64,000 bases of DNA. Source: Zingiber officinale (taxonomy: Eukaryota > Streptophyta > Magnoliopsida > Zingiberales > Zingiberaceae). The notes beneath the pieces are model-generated. The model worked only from the letters and a program-made list of their open reading frames with translations, made no database searches and was not told where the DNA came from. Of this stretch, positions 34,308 to 53,580 are shown piece by piece. Numbering within the stretch: the first letter of the stretch is position 1; each line of letters starts with the position of its first letter. Both the position numbers and the translations under genes were made by a program. The stretch lies in the NCBI RefSeq assembly GCF_018446385.1, contig NC_055987.1, positions 8,703,705 to 8,767,704 of the forward strand, given 5' to 3'.

Positions 34308-35700
34308 TAGAGAAACAAGCTATTGAATGCTTTATAAAATTATTTAATATGATATTAAAAAAAATATTTGATCAATAGAGGATAAGTACTCTAGTTCCCT
34401 TATATAAGAATAAGGGAGACATACAAAATTATGCAAACTATAGAGATATTAAACTAATGAGTCATACTATGAAACTTTGAAAAAAAATAATAGAAAAAAA
34501 ATTAAGGAAGGAGACAATAGTGACTGAAAATCAATTTGGGTTCATACCTAGAAGGTCGACAATAGAAGTTATACATCTTCTTAGACAATTAATTGAAAAA
34601 TATCATGAGCAAACATAAGATCTACACATGGTATTCATTGATTTATAAAAAGATTATAATAGAGTTTCAAGAAAAATTATATGAAAAATTCTAGAAAAGA
34701 GAAATATTAACGTAACATATATTGAATTAATTAAGGATATGTACAAGGATGTAATGACTAGAGTAAAGGTTTCAGGTGGAATAACTAAAGTATTTCAAAT
34801 AAAGATAGAGTTATATCAAGGATCAACTCTAAGCTCTTGTTTTTTACACTAATTATGGATAAACTCATTGCACATATTCAAAACATATTACTGTGGTGCA
34901 TGTTATTTGCAGATAATATTATTTTAGTAGATGAAACATGTGAATGAGTAAATGCTAAACTAGAATCTTGGCGAGAAATAGTATAAGGGAAAGGTTTTAG
35001 GCTTAGTGTAATAAAGACAGAATATATGAAATTTAAGTTTAGTAATATTAGATATAGTAAGACAATTGTTAAAATAGGAGACGATAAGTTGTCCGGAACC
35101 GAGAGGTTTAGATATTAGGATCAATTTTGTAAAATGATGGAGGGATTGAGAGAGATATCTTACATAGAATACAAGCAGAATGGTTGAAATGGAGGAAAGC
35201 GTCGAGTGTTTTATATGACCTTAAAGTAATTCTAAAACTTAAAGAAAAATTCTATAAAATCGTAGTTAGACCTGCTATGTTATATGGAGTTGAATGTTAG
35301 GCTATGACTAAAGTACATGAGCAGAAGATGAGAATTGCAGAGATGAGGATATTAAAGTGAATGTATGGACATACGAGAATGGACAAAATAAGAAATGAGA
35401 GCATTAGAGAGAAAGTCAGAGTTGTATGTATTGAAGGAAAAACTCTGAGAAACACGCTTAAGATGGTACAGACATGTACTTAGATGACCAATAAATGTTT
35501 CAGTTAGACGATGTGAAACTATGACAAATATGTATATCAAATGAGGAAGAAAAAAAAGACTTAGTTAGTAACGATAAAACAAGATAAACTTTATTTAAAT
35601 ATAGATGATAATATAGTTGGAGATAGGGTTTAATGACGTAAAAAGATTCATATAGTCGACCTCATCTAGTAGAATAAGACTTGATTAATATTATTGTTAT
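34308..35700 (+). pseudogene. Decayed LINE, reverse transcriptase half and 3' tail
   Basis: Frames interrupted by many stops show plant LINE (RTE-like) reverse transcriptase blocks: STLVPLYKNKGDIQNYANYR, LMSHTMKLW, the catalytic region LLWCMLFADNIILVDET (A-D-N where active copies have A-D-D), and GKGFRLSVIKTEYMKF. Downstream is the MRILK-MYGHTRMDKIRNE block typical of the 3' end. The 5' half is missing. Related 3' pieces lie in introns at 38868-39189 and 49755-50150. Confidence 0.8.
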
Positions 35701-35940
35701 ATTTTAAATAAATAAAACTCATCAATTATAATAGATTTTGCTCATTACACTGTGCATCTCTAGTATAATTTTTTTTTTAAAAAAAACTTAGAATTTAGAA
35801 TTTATACCTTGGGATTTGCGATCTGAGTATAGTATTTATGATTTAGAAAGTTTTCCAAGCGCAAATCATTCCTCCAAATATAATAGTCAATTGCTTACAA
35901 TATAGCAATCACTTGTAACGATTCGGTTTAATAATTTAAT
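35701..35940. other. AT-rich intergenic, nothing recognised
   Basis: No feature could be supported. Confidence 0.4.
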
Positions 35941-35943
35941 TAA

Positions 35944-36890
35944 GGGGGCATTTGGTTCTTTCCTAGGAATAGGAATCGGAATGGGAATCATTGTATTATG
36001 GAATGAGAATGGGTATGAGCATGGATATCACTCTTAAAAGCAATGTTTAGTTGTATATCTTCTATCGGAATAAATCAAAGTTTCCTTTTTTACCCTTAAA
36101 GGAAAATAAGAGAAAAAATTAGATGTGAGAAAAAGATGAATGTGAGAGAAAAATATGATGAAAGAGAATGATGAGAGAGAAAGTATTATGGGATAGAAAG
36201 TGTGATAAGAAAGAATGAAGAGAGAGAAAGTGTGATGAGAGAAAATGAAAAAAGAGAGTGTGATTGGAGAGAGCATGATGAGAGAAAATATGATAGGAGA
36301 GGATGAAGAGAGAGAAAATATAGTGAGAAAAAATGAGGAGAGAGAGTGTCATGAGAGAGATTGAGGAGAGAGAAAGTATGATGAGAGAAAAAGAGAACAG
36401 TGAATATGATGGGAGAGATTGAGGAGAGAGAAAGTGTGTTGAGGAAAAAAAGAATAAGTGTGATAAGAGAAATTGAGGAGAGAGAAAATATGATGAAAGA
36501 GAAAGTGTAATGAGAAAAAAAAAGAGGAAAGAGAGTGTGATAGGAGAGATTAAGGAGAGAGAAAGTGTGTGATAAAATGATGAGAGAGAAACTATGATGA
36601 GAGAGAATAAGAAGAGATAAGTGATAAATAAATATATTTTGATATTTGATATTAATGAAGAAAATTTTAGTTTTAAGTCAAGGGTATTTTTGGAATAATG
36701 GAATATTTTGATTGATGAAAATAGGGTAATGACTCATTGAAGGGGAAGTACATGGGAATGAGTTATTATCCAATTTCAAGAATTTATTCCCTTATTTGTA
36801 TTCCTATTCCTATAATCCAAACATTAACAATGGAAATCAATGATTCTCATTCCCATTCCCCACTCCTATTACCCTAAACTAAACACCCCC
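35944..36890. mobile_element. PIF/Harbinger-type MITE with internal minisatellite
   Basis: Terminal inverted repeats: GGGGGCATTTGGTTCTTTCC on the left and, in reverse complement, GGGGGTGTTTAGTTTAGGG on the right. They are followed inwards by matching ATTCC(T/G)ATTCC-like subterminal repeats. TAA flanks both ends (35941-35943 and 36891-36893), the target of PIF/Harbinger elements. Length 947 bp, with no transposase frame. The centre (about 36110-36620) is a purine-rich minisatellite. The open frames here on the minus strand are fortuitous. Confidence 0.85.
36110..36620. repeat. GA-rich minisatellite inside the MITE
   Basis: Around fifteen imperfect units of about 30-40 bp built on GATGAGAGAAAATGA-GAGAGA and AGTGTGATGAGAGA. 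Confidence 0.8.
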
Positions 36891-36893
36891 TAA

Positions 36894-37518
36894 ATTTGAA
36901 AATTTAAAAATAGGATCGAATCAAATAAATTAGAAGATTTTTTTTTAAAAAAAATAAAATTTTGAATTAATCAAATGGAACTTTCTAATTCAGTCGGTCG
37001 AATTTGTTATTTCGATTCAAAGGAGATTTGACCCGCGGCATAATTAATCGCTAGTATTCAACGACTGCGATCCCTCGATGCTAAGCAGCCGGAGTGAGAC
37101 CCGCGACTCGGAATATTATTACACTCAATGCCATGCCGTCACAATTGATTCGCTACACACATTTTTTTAAATATTTATTTTCAAGCTTGTCGGGCCCACC
37201 CGTTTTACGGTTTACCCCCGTCTCTCTAGTCTCACTAGTACTACCAGCCAACGGGCCCAACCAAAATTTTTTTTTAAAAAAGAAAATTCTACCCACGAAA
37301 GCTACCATCATGTCTACTCGTGCACAGACTGATTTATAATCTCGGGGTCATAGAAATAGGTAGCTCAGAAAGATGTTCTTATTTACCTACTATTTCCAGT
37401 GAAAGTGTTATGGTTGTGTGCCCCGTTGAATTCGGCGGTTGGTAAACGGGACCGAGAGAGAGAAGGGCTGGTAGGTAGTAGCCAAGCGAACAGGAGGCGC
37501 AACGATTAGAGCAGCGGG
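36894..37518 (+). promoter_or_regulatory. Upstream region of the G6PDH gene
   Basis: Intergenic sequence with no gene seen. It becomes GC-richer from about 37170. The open frame at 37094-37339 has no support and is probably chance. Confidence 0.4.
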
Positions 37519-37526
37519 TATAAGAG
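37519..37526 (+). promoter_or_regulatory. Possible TATA box of the G6PDH gene
   Basis: TATAAGAG, about 70 bases before the 5' UTR splice donor. It would place transcription start near 37550. Position-based inference only. Confidence 0.4.
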
Positions 37527-37593
37527 AGGGGAGCTGCCCCCAATTTCGCCCTCGCCATTGCCCTCGCCATCGCCGAGATCTCTACAGGGGAAG

Positions 37594-38416
37594 GTTTGTT
37601 CTTGCTCTCCTTTCGCTTTGCTTGTGCGATTTCTCCTGTGAGTTTGTGGTCGGTCGATCTTTTTCCCTTTTGGTTTAGTAGCTGTCGGGGGCTTTGCGTC
37701 AAGAGAGAGGATCTTTTCCTTGTTCGTCTCCGGTGCGATGGTTCTAATCGAGATTTTTTTTTTTTGGCTACGTTGACGATTCTCGTGTTTTCTTTTTTGT
37801 TTTTTTTTTGGTATTGTTGGGAACATGTTGCTCTGCTGTAGAGGAATCTTACCTTTCTTTGTTCTGCTCTGCCATTATCCTTTTTTTTTATCAATGGCCA
37901 ATCGCATATGTCGGAGTCCTTGTTGCTTATTCAGTTGATTCACGGTATGAATCCACTACGGATCTATGCTAGTGTAGGTGTAGCCATATGAGGAATTGTA
38001 CAGAATTTAAGGTGGAAGGACCAGGAAAAGCATAAGGATCTGATGCCGCAGCATTCGAGCTCCGACTTACTCATGATTCAATATCCTAACTGTCACACAC
38101 TTGCTATTATGTGCTTACTGAGTTACTGTCCATACTCCATACTCCAGACTCCAGATTTGATTAACATTTTACATATATAAAGATATTTATGAAATTGAAG
38201 CTATTAAATCTGTGTTTGTTGTCTTCGTCACCGTTGTTTGTTGCTTTTGTTTTCTTTATAGATGCAGATTAATCATAAATATTTTTTATCAGGATCTCCG
38301 TTTTTATATCATTTCTATACTCTCTCTCTCTCTCTCTCTCACAACCCCCTAGCCTAAAACCTTCCCAAATTCCTAAAGAATACTGACGAATGAATGTTTC
38401 TGCATATGCTTATGCA
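37594..38416 (+). other. Predicted 5' UTR intron of the G6PDH gene
   Basis: Donor GGGGAAG/GTTTGT at 37594 and acceptor TTATGCAG at 38416, 43 bases before the start codon. The T-rich body and a (CT)n run near 38321-38340 are typical of plant leader introns. The antisense frame at 37379-37894 overlapping it is judged spurious. Confidence 0.55.
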
Positions 38417-38459
38417 GTTCACAGATTGAAAGAATAAGCTTGGCATACTTTGGTCAGCC

Positions 38460-41400
38460 ATGTCAAAGGGATGCAATGTGGTGAATTCATTTTTACAGCA
38501 TGTGTCCTCAGAAAGTGACAATACTAAGAGTGAATCATTTTCAGAAGAAAAAGATATGGGATTTGTGAGGGAGGTTGGCTGTCTATCCATAATTGTGCTT
38601 GGTGCTTCAGGAGATCTTGCAAAGAAGAAAACATTTCCTGCACTTTTCCACCTTTTTGCCCAGGTTTGTTGCTTGGATTACCCCATCTCTTGGCATGCTT
38701 TTCATTTAGTTATTATTTGTTTTAGGGTAATCCAAGCATGTATTAGTTTGTAGAGTTTGTAGAAAATTTCTTGTGTTTTAGTTTAACTAAGTGTGACAAA
38801 CAAAAGGCAACTCACTAGGATTGGCAATATTGTAGTCACCGCATGAAATTCTTATTGGGATGTATTACAACAACAACAACGAAGTCTTATCTCACTAGGT
38901 GGGGTCGGCTATATGGATCTTTTTACGCAATTGAGCTCTATCCCCTACCATATCATCATCTACTATACTTAAATAAATTTTATCTTGTTTTATTATTGCT
39001 AACCAAATCTTTTTTTTGACTTTCTTTCCTCTTTTGATATGCATATTTGTCATAGTTTCACATTGCCTAAATGGAGCATTTCGTCTAAGTACATGTCCGT
39101 ATCATCTTAAACGTGTCTCTTGGAGTTTTCCCTCAATAGATGCAACTCTGACTTTCTCTCTAATACTCTCATTTCTTATTCGGTTGTAATATTGGGATGT
39201 ATTAGGAAAACAAATTCTATGTTTTCTGGTTGTAATATTGTTAACCTTCTTTTTAATTTGATATATGATTCTGAAAATAAATTTGATTGCTTTGATTAAT
39301 TGTGTACAATCATAGGTGCTAGTTATCAACTAATGTATTGTATTTTGTGGACATATACAGGGATTCCTACAGGAGAATGATGTACACATATTTGGTTATG
39401 CCAGGACAAAGCTCACCGATGATGACCTTAGAGCACGCATTCGCGGGTGAGATTGTATCATTTTCTTTAAATTTCTTCATCCTTAGCTTCATCAATAACT
39501 TCACCTATCTAATATGACACTCCTTTACGAAATGTGGGCTACCATCAATGCCACTCTATTTACCTTTTTGAATCATTTGGCTATTTGATTATGTTCTGAT
39601 TTCTTGGTTGTATATCTAGTCTTGAATCAGATTTTCTCATTCCTTTTATTGCCTTAGAAATATACTAGATCCCTAGATAGTTAGTGTCCCGATTTTAGGG
39701 AACAAAGAATATCTAATTCTATCCATGTTGATATGATAGAGTACATTTATCATATTCTAGCTTCTGATTTTAAAACTACTAGGACTATAACAAAGGATTT
39801 TTACTACGAGGGTCGGTAACTTCATGGTCAGCTCTAATTCCTTATGCTTTTGGATCAGCACTAGATGAACTTATTAGACATATCCATGAGAAGCTTCTTC
39901 GATGTGCATTAATTGCAAATGTTAATTACATTGTTTGATAAAAGTATAAATAAATAAAATTAAAGTTTAAATTGCGGAGGTAAACTTTTGAAACCATAAG
40001 TTTATGTTACATTGAGCAAAAATTGAATTATACAATGTGATTTCACCAATAAAATAAGCTAGTGAATTATTAAGATGGGTGGGCAAGAATTATAAACAGA
40101 GGTTTTGTATACTTTGGGTCTATTATTTAGCAAGGAGACATATAAAATGAATATGTCATTGAGTATTAGTTGATGGGATAAGAAGTATTGGGTGACCAAA
40201 GAAAGTTCTATCTAATGTAATTAGAACTAGAAGTGTTTTAGAAAGATATGAATATTACTAATGCTATTGCCTTATTTTGAGGTTAGTTGCTGATAATATC
40301 CATGCAGTTGACCCCAGACAGTTGAGGCTTATTAGCTTGTTGTTGTTGTTCTATATCCAGTCTCGAATCACAGTACTTGTTCTATGTTTTATGTTCATTT
40401 AGACAAAGGAGAAAATTTTATTTTTAACTCGCATTATTCTTGAGAACTTCTTGAATCCTATCTTTTGTTCAAATTGATGACTGGAATTGTGAAAAGTTTC
40501 TTTTGTAACTATTTCAGAGAAAAATTCACTAGTTAGGGGATGTATTACAGAACTTTTGGTTATTCTGTGTCTAGTTCATTAATCTTTGAATTTGCACTTA
40601 CAAACTTGCTAATGATGTTCAGATACCTACAGAAAGGTGTTTCAGCTGAGCAAGAGGATGTTTTATCAAGGTTCTTGCTATTGGTAAGTTGATCACATAT
40701 CTTCTCCCTGTCTGAAATCTTGTAAATTCAGGAACTAAGATTTTTGGTAATTTCACTTTGCAGATTAAATATGTCAGTGGTTCATATGACAGTGCAGATG
40801 GCTTTCAACTATTAAACAAGGCAATTTCCGAGCATGAGATATCAAAAAAAAGCCATCCAGGAAACTCTCGCAGACTATTTTACTTGGCACTTCCTCCTTC
40901 TGTTTACCCTTCTGTTTGCAGAATGATAAGACAAAACTGCATGAACCCATGTAAGCTCCTGTGAATTCAGTAAGATGCTCAAATCACTAAATTAGTTGAT
41001 GTAGCTTGGGTAATTCTCCAAGCAATGCCTCTGGTTTTGAGAAATTATTAGGGCCAGAAACACACATTTTCCCTAAATGACAATTTTACTCTTAATTGTA
41101 CAGTGTAAATGTGCATCACTCTCAGGTATTAGCTAATGGTCAACAATACATCAGTGTAAAGTAAATATAAAAAGTATTTACACTCAGGTCATATTCATTT
41201 GCTTTTAAGCAGGAATTCTAATAATAGTACTCTTGAAAAGTAGTTAAAATATGCATTAAATCTTCAAATTTTCTCTTATGGCATGACATCTATTGTGCAC
41301 TCTTGTTTAAGAATTTCCAAAATGATACATGTACCTCATGTTTTAGTAGTGGTACTTCTCATTTTTCATGTCAATTAAGAAGTTCAAATTAAGAGGTTTG

Positions 41401-44400
41401 TTTTCCATGTACATTAAGTTCTCAACCTTGTTTGTTTGTGTTTCCAAAATAATACTTTAAAACTACAAATATATCATTTTCCAAAATAATACTTTAAAAC
41501 TACAATAATGGAACTCATTATTGCATACTATTTTAGTTTTAGGTTTTAACTATTACAGTTCTTTGAAAACATATAAATTCCTTTTTATGCTTATGTAATT
41601 AACCTTTCATTTCCTGTCCCCATAGACAGCAACTCTGTTACACACTCCATGATCTTTCCAAATTCCTCTTCCTTCTTTACCACCTGATCCTAAAATATGT
41701 TCCTTCCTTTCTTCTTTTCATCCAAAATTGTGTAACATATGTTGTATAGTGGGCAGACTAGCGATTTATCTGTCTTATTAATGGTTTGTGTTTCAGGGAG
41801 CTTTATGAAATTTGACTCTGTAGTATTGTGCCATAGCATTTCACACTTGAAGTACTTGACCATGCTATATGAAGATATTTCAAATTATCTTTTTCTTGAT
41901 ACTTCATTGTCTCATAAGCTAATCTTTCCTGGTTTAAACTGATACTTCTCAGCTGATCTTGGTGGCTGGACTCGCATAGTGGTTGAGAAACCTTTTGGAA
42001 AGGACCTTAATTCTGCAGAAGATTTAAGTGCTCAACTTGGAGAGCTATTTACTGAAGAACAGCTGTATAGAATTGATCACTACCTGGGAAAGGAGTTGGT
42101 TCAGAACTTGGTAATTCTTTAAAAATCATAAATGATAGTCTTCATTTTCTGAAGGAAAAATTGGAAGACAGGAGACCGAACCAGGCTTCTTTCAGATTTT
42201 TTTACATTGGATTATTTAATTTCCTTTTTTAGTTGATTTTGTTTTTTAAAAAGAGTTTTTTTGTTTTTACTTGAATTTGCAGCTTGTACTGCGTTTTGCA
42301 AATAGGTTGTTTTTGCCTCTTTGGAATCGTGACAACATTGCTAATATACAGGTAAGTTTTCCTCTTATATTTGCTTTAATTTGAGAAAAATAAGTAAATC
42401 GAGCCATGAAGATAGTCTAGATGCATTCTATCATGCATATCATTACATGATTCATAGTTTTCTTCCAGGCATGTCATCTTGAACATTCAAAAATTTTCTA
42501 TTTCTTCCAACCATGAAGAGGATTAGTTCTTGTCAATGTAAAATACATATAAAAAGTGATTGTGAAATATATATATAAACTACATTTACTTTTTAAAATC
42601 TCGAAATACATCTCCAATTTGTTAATAGATGTCATTTCAAATATTTTCATGAATCTACAGATTGTATTCAGGGAAGATTTTGGAACTGAAGGACGAGGAG
42701 GATACTTTGATGAATATGGGTATATTTTTTATTTGCATCGTACAATTCACGAGTACACACCTTAAGTATAAGGATGAAAACTGTTAACATATTTCTATTA
42801 AACTCATAGTAAATGGTCAAAATTAAACTCATTTGTTATTTTGCAGAATTATTCGAGATATCATTCAAAATCATTTGCTGCAGGTAATTGAAAGTAAATG
42901 ATTTTATTTTTTATTAATGCATTACTTGCCAGCATATTCTCTGTAATGAAATAAACTCTCAATAGATTGAATATTCTCCCCCTATTTCGCTAATATTTAA
43001 GAACAATAAATGTTATAGTTTTTCCCCTCTAGCTCGTCCTTGATTATCAGATATACCTTCACATATCGGCAACATTAAAGTAACAATATAGTTATTACTG
43101 ATTAGATATGGTATGTAAAGACTACTCTGTATGTCTTAAAATGACTATATATAGAAAAACACTTCAGCTTTAGCTGTTTTCAACATCTTTCATATGCTCA
43201 TTGGCCAACTTGATTTTAAATAATCATGGTGTGAAATAAAAGGAAAGATCAATCTGGACCGTACTAATTAATTATTCCAGATTTTTTTTAAAACTGTAGG
43301 TCCATATCAATCCTGCATGAGGATAATTATTTATTTTGACTAGTGATAAAACTTAGAGAGCGAGATTTTTTTATGTAGCCAACCACATAATTGGGACAAT
43401 TATGTCTTCTTTGATGATGACAATGAATTATTGAAGAAATTTTGAGACTAGACTTTTTTTGGATTACTTTGACTATAGCCACATCATAAATTAATATTTT
43501 TTGGTAATATTTTTGCATCACATATAATGTAATAATGTCTGTATTTTGGGGTCAAATAGGTCACTATCTTCTTTACAATTTATATATAAAAAAATAATCG
43601 ACGTTACAAGTGAAAATGCTGAGGTAATATACTTGGTTTCGGATTGCTGCAGGTATTTTGTTTGGTTGCTATGGAGAAGCCTATTTCACTTAAGCCTGAA
43701 CACGTTCGGGATGAGAAAGTGAAGGTCATACTCTTTGTTTAATGCAAGAACTTGCTTTTATCTTTAATTTCTTACCCTCTTAATGTTTATCATCATTAAC
43801 CAAACTCAATTTCTTGTCTGGAGTACATCAACAAACGTCACATTTGCTCTCTGGCCATAGCCCTGTGAATCTATCTGATCACTTTTGTATCTTTCAGGTT
43901 CTTCAGTCTGTGCTACCCATAAAGCATGAAGAAGTAATCCTCGGACAATACGAGGGCTATAAAGATGACCCAACTGTCTCTGACAGTTCAAATGCTCCTA
44001 CATTTGCTACTGTTGTTTTGCGTATACACAATGAAAGATGGGAAGGTTCAGTTTGTTTTCCTTACCTTGTCAATTCCACTATTCTTTCAGTTTATATATT
44101 TTTCGTTCTCGTGATTTGTTGCTTCTTCAAGTTCAAACATGATACATAGAACCCTAGAGCTAGGTTTGTCTTACCATTGCTGCAGGACAATGTACTGTGT
44201 CATAGTAACCATCTAGTTTCATGACATGATATTAGAACAAGATTTTCTGAATATTTGTTTCTGTATAGGTCTCTCTGAGTTACTGACACTTACTAATCAT
44301 GCAATACAGGCGTCCCTTTTATATTAAAGGCAGGAAAAGCTCTGAATAGCAGGAAAGCTGAAATTCGTGTCCAATTTAAGGATGTTCCTGGGGACATCTT

Positions 44401-46276
44401 CAAATGTATGCATTTAAATTTTAGTCTCCCTCTCTATCCTCAATGATCTTTTTATAAGCTCCTGTTGATTAGTGTCTGGTTCAAGCACCTCAATTATTGG
44501 ATGACAATTAGATTTGGACCGTAGAACTCTACATTGAATGTTGTATAGTTGATACTTTTACCATATCTCAGTTTCTTGCTCAATTGCTGTCTTAGTTAAC
44601 TTTCACTATTTTATTTAGTTTCTACAAATTTAACTTTGAATAGTATATTTTATCTGAATCCATCATTATTAATGTGCAAGGTCAAAAGCAAGGGAGAAAT
44701 GAATTCGTCATTCGCTTGCAACCATCAGAGGCCATGTATATGAAACTAACAGTAAGTTCAATATGATTCTTAGGCATATATAAGGTGACATATATAAGAA
44801 GGCCATTTGCAGGGCCTATAAGGTGACATATATAAGGTCATTTGCAGGGCCTTGCATTGCAATAACTATTTCATAGATGGTACTACCTAAGCCACGTTCA
44901 ACCTTTTGATTCGATGTTGAGGAGTCATTCAATTTAAGAATAAATCTGTTATTTTAATATATATTCTTCTATTGAAATTCTTCCTTCTGTATGCCAAAAA
45001 ATAAAAAGAATACCGTAAATTGGCAACTAATACCTCATCTCTAGGTGGTGCTTCTATGCATAAACATCATCTAGAACTGCGAGATCATTGTATTTGTAGG
45101 TGTGTCATATCGTGAAGTAATTTCAGAAAACTGTTCTATGTAATACTTGGAGTATTTTGCTTGCTCCTGCTTTTGGAGATTCTAGATTGTTTTGTATTGA
45201 TACCTTTCTCGGTCTTTTGGCTAAGATTAAGAGTAGATTGTTTTGTATGATGTCATGCTCTTCCTATCACAATTTTCTTTGTATGCAGCTCAAGAAACCT
45301 GGATTGGAAATGTCAACCATACAAAGTGAATTAGATTTATCCTATGGGCTAAGGTATCAAGAGGTCAAAATCCCAGAGGCATACGAGCGGCTAATCTTGG
45401 ACACGTATGCTCTAATAACTTTTAATTGTTGCCTTTTCTATATTTCCTTACACCACCAATACTAAAATTATGAATGGGTCAAATTCCAAATTGATTGGTG
45501 CAAGAAACTGTCCTTCCTGTCTTAGTATACAGATGGTCTAGTTTTACTTGCTGAAATGAGGAAACATATTTCTAAAAATAATTAACTATAAATTTATTAC
45601 TATGTAAAAACATTTCTTATACCCTTAAAATTTAGGGGAGGCTGATGATTCCTAAACTACATAAGGACCACAGAAATGATGCCTTAAAAACCGAAATGGA
45701 GAACACAAATATTGATGGTTAATATATGGGAGCAACTACTGTGCTGCTTATGTCTGTAATTCTATATTGACAATGTGGTTACATTTGACATTTTAGCCTC
45801 CTCTTTACATTCTTAAACTTATGGTTGCTAAAGAAGCATGTTTTCTGGTTCAAGTTTCATTTGTCCTATATGATCTGGATGACTGGATCAAGTAGCTAAT
45901 TCTAGTTTGAACTTTCAATTTTTCCTTATTGACGACATCATGGAAGAAACTATATTCTGACAACTGCCTTGTTCAATCCCATGTTTGACAGCATAAGGGG
46001 TGACCAGCAGCACTTTGTGCGCAGAGATGAGCTGAAAGTAAGTGTATTCATACCTAATCCATATAAATCAACCTAGAATCTCAATGTTTTGTATCAACAT
46101 TGTAGGTGGCATGGGAGATATTTACTCCTCTTCTGCACAGTATCGATGACGGAGAACTGAAGCCTATTCCATATAAACCAGGCAGCCGTGGACCAGAAGA
46201 AGCCGATGAATTACTTGCAAAAGCAGGATATGTGCAAACACACGGCTACGTATGGATTCCACCCACCCTCACATAG
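38460..46276 (+). CDS. G6PDH: Cytosolic glucose-6-phosphate 1-dehydrogenase
   Basis: Oxidises glucose-6-phosphate to 6-phosphogluconolactone with NADP+, the committed, NADPH-yielding step of the oxidative pentose phosphate pathway. Fifteen exons were read from splice sites: 38460-38663, 39361-39446, 40623-40683, 40764-40950, 41953-42110, 42283-42351, 42661-42719, 42847-42883, 43653-43724, 43898-44045, 44310-44405, 44681-44751, 45289-45404, 45992-46037, 46106-46276. They sum to 1581 nt in one frame, 526 residues, close to the roughly 515 of plant cytosolic forms. The NADP-binding GASGDLA is at residues 48-54 and the active-site RIDHYLGKE at 219-227, followed by DNIANIQI and [15 protein letters not shown]. 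The N-terminus ([11 protein letters not shown]) shows no plastid transit character, so the cytosolic isoform is inferred. All introns are GT-AG. Intron 1 holds a LINE fragment. An AATAAA at 46427 could end the mRNA. Confidence 0.95.
38868..39189 (-). mobile_element. 5'-truncated LINE in G6PDH intron 1
   Basis: Flanked by a perfect 15-bp duplication TATTGGGATGTATTA (38853-38867 and 39190-39204). On the minus strand it is the 3' end of an RTE-like LINE: the [13 protein letters not shown] region followed by the 3' UTR, ending in a (GTT)n tail that appears here as CAACAACAACAAC. It matches the 3' part of 34308-35700. Confidence 0.9.
40250..40362 (+). mobile_element. LINE 3'-end fragment in G6PDH intron 2
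   Basis: GCAGTTGACCCCAGACAGTT, then a TTAGCTTGTTGTTGTTGTT tail, is the usual 3' terminus of plant RTE-like LINEs. The left edge is unclear. Confidence 0.55.
41443..41508 (+). repeat. Small tandem duplication in G6PDH intron 4
   Basis: TTCCAAAATAATACTTTAAA and the next few bases occur twice, 38 bases apart. Confidence 0.8.
44775..44850 (+). repeat. Small tandem duplication in G6PDH intron 12
   Basis: TATAAGGTGACATATATAAG followed by CATTTGCAGGGCCT occurs twice in succession. Each copy ends in a TTTGCAGG sequence that resembles a splice acceptor. Confidence 0.75.
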
Positions 46277-47431
46277 ATTATCTCAACGCCAGTATGTATC
46301 GGATAGCAATGCATTCCTTTATATGAGCTTACTGTGTATCTGCATTAGATGGTATGAATCTATGGTGTCTAGAGGGCATCTCATGTTTATGTCCTTAGCT
46401 TCTACTCCGCTATGAGCATGTTTTCAAATAAATGGAGTTTGTGCTTCTGCATTGTTTCTATTTTGTCTCCTAATTGTTGTAGTCTTTGTATCTTAATATC
46501 GCAATGTTTTGGAGAAAAGTTAAACCGACTCATTTTTCTTTCCCTTTCAATCTACATAGATTTCACTAAAAGAATATGGATAAAGTGATTTAATGACATG
46601 ACACCAGTTGAACGCCTAGCTCATGTTCGAGACAAAGTGACACTATCGTTACCCACATTAGTGCTACCAGTGAAGTGAATCCATATTTGCAATGCAGCTA
46701 GGTATTCTCAAAATTCTACTCGGATGGGACGACATTTGAGACACCAAATAATTTAATTTTACGTAAGCATAGTCAAAATCTGCGTGCATGAGGCTTTATT
46801 AGGGAATAAGGCAAGAATAGCATGTTGTTACTTGGAAATGAATGAAGGGGCAAACTCAATATTCACCAGAAGCAGACTCACTAGTTGCATCACAGTCTGG
46901 GTACCCGGTTACAATATATATATATATATCACAGATTAAAAACAAACGAAATTCTTTGAATGGTGAGAATTTACAGCTAGTCTACTTGATGAATAATATA
47001 AGTGATAGCATAAGGGTGGGAGAAATGAATACACAATTTCCTCCAATTCATCCATTAAAGAAAATTAAACCTCAACGGAAGGAACTTGATTTCAGTACAT
47101 TACTAAATATCATATTTGAAACAAATTAAATGGACGTCAAGAATAGTATGCAGCATTTCCTATCAAAAGGAAAATAAATCCGAAATGCAATATCTCAAGT
47201 GCATATGGGTTGCTGAAACCCCACAGATTCTGTTGGCAAATAACCCAAGTGTTCCTAAAGTTGATATTTCCGGATTAACTGATTTGCAATAGGAAATTTA
47301 CTGGAACATAGTCAACCTTATTAATGCACGTATATATATGTACCTCATGGACTGGGTGAAAAGTTTGAATTTTAGTAACCTAAATCCATTGATCCACCTT
47401 GGTAATGCTTTTGACATATCTGGACCAACCT
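46277..47431. other. Intergenic region between two convergent genes
   Basis: Holds the 3' UTRs of G6PDH (poly(A) signal candidate AATAAA at 46427-46432) and, from the right, of the HSP70. A (TA)n run is near 46914-46930. The frame at 46842-47129 has no support. No RNA gene was seen. Confidence 0.6.
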
Positions 47432-53384
<5,953 letters not shown>

Positions 53385-53534
53385 GGATGGTGAGATTGTC
53401 GGCGGTAGAAGAAAAACCACGAAGGATGGAAGAAGATGGAGAGCGAGGTGGTTTGCCTGTTTAAAAAAATAATAATTTACGAATCTGCTCTGAAGAAGAA
53501 TAATTTTGGTGATCTTATTGATACCGCAAGAGGG

Positions 53535-53545
53535 CTATTTATATA
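53535..53545 (-). promoter_or_regulatory. Likely TATA box of the HSP70 gene
   Basis: The minus strand reads TATATAAATAG, a near-consensus plant TATA box about 150 bases before the start codon. Transcription would begin near 53505. Confidence 0.65.
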
Positions 53546-53580
53546 AGTGTATAAATAATAAATAAATGGAAAGAATAAAT

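Noticed and set aside
36034..36352. 80- and 77-residue minus-strand frames rich in F, L, S and H
   Set aside because: Products of the GA minisatellite inside a MITE.
37379..37894. 171-residue minus-strand frame over the G6PDH leader
   Set aside because: It is antisense to a predicted 5' UTR exon and intron, with low-complexity K/R/S-rich composition and no family.
53385..53420. Upstream in-frame ATG of the HSP70 frame
   Set aside because: Usage of the downstream ATG gives the transit peptide start typical of plastid HSP70; the extra 12 residues are hydrophobic and atypical. Not excluded without 5' mRNA data.
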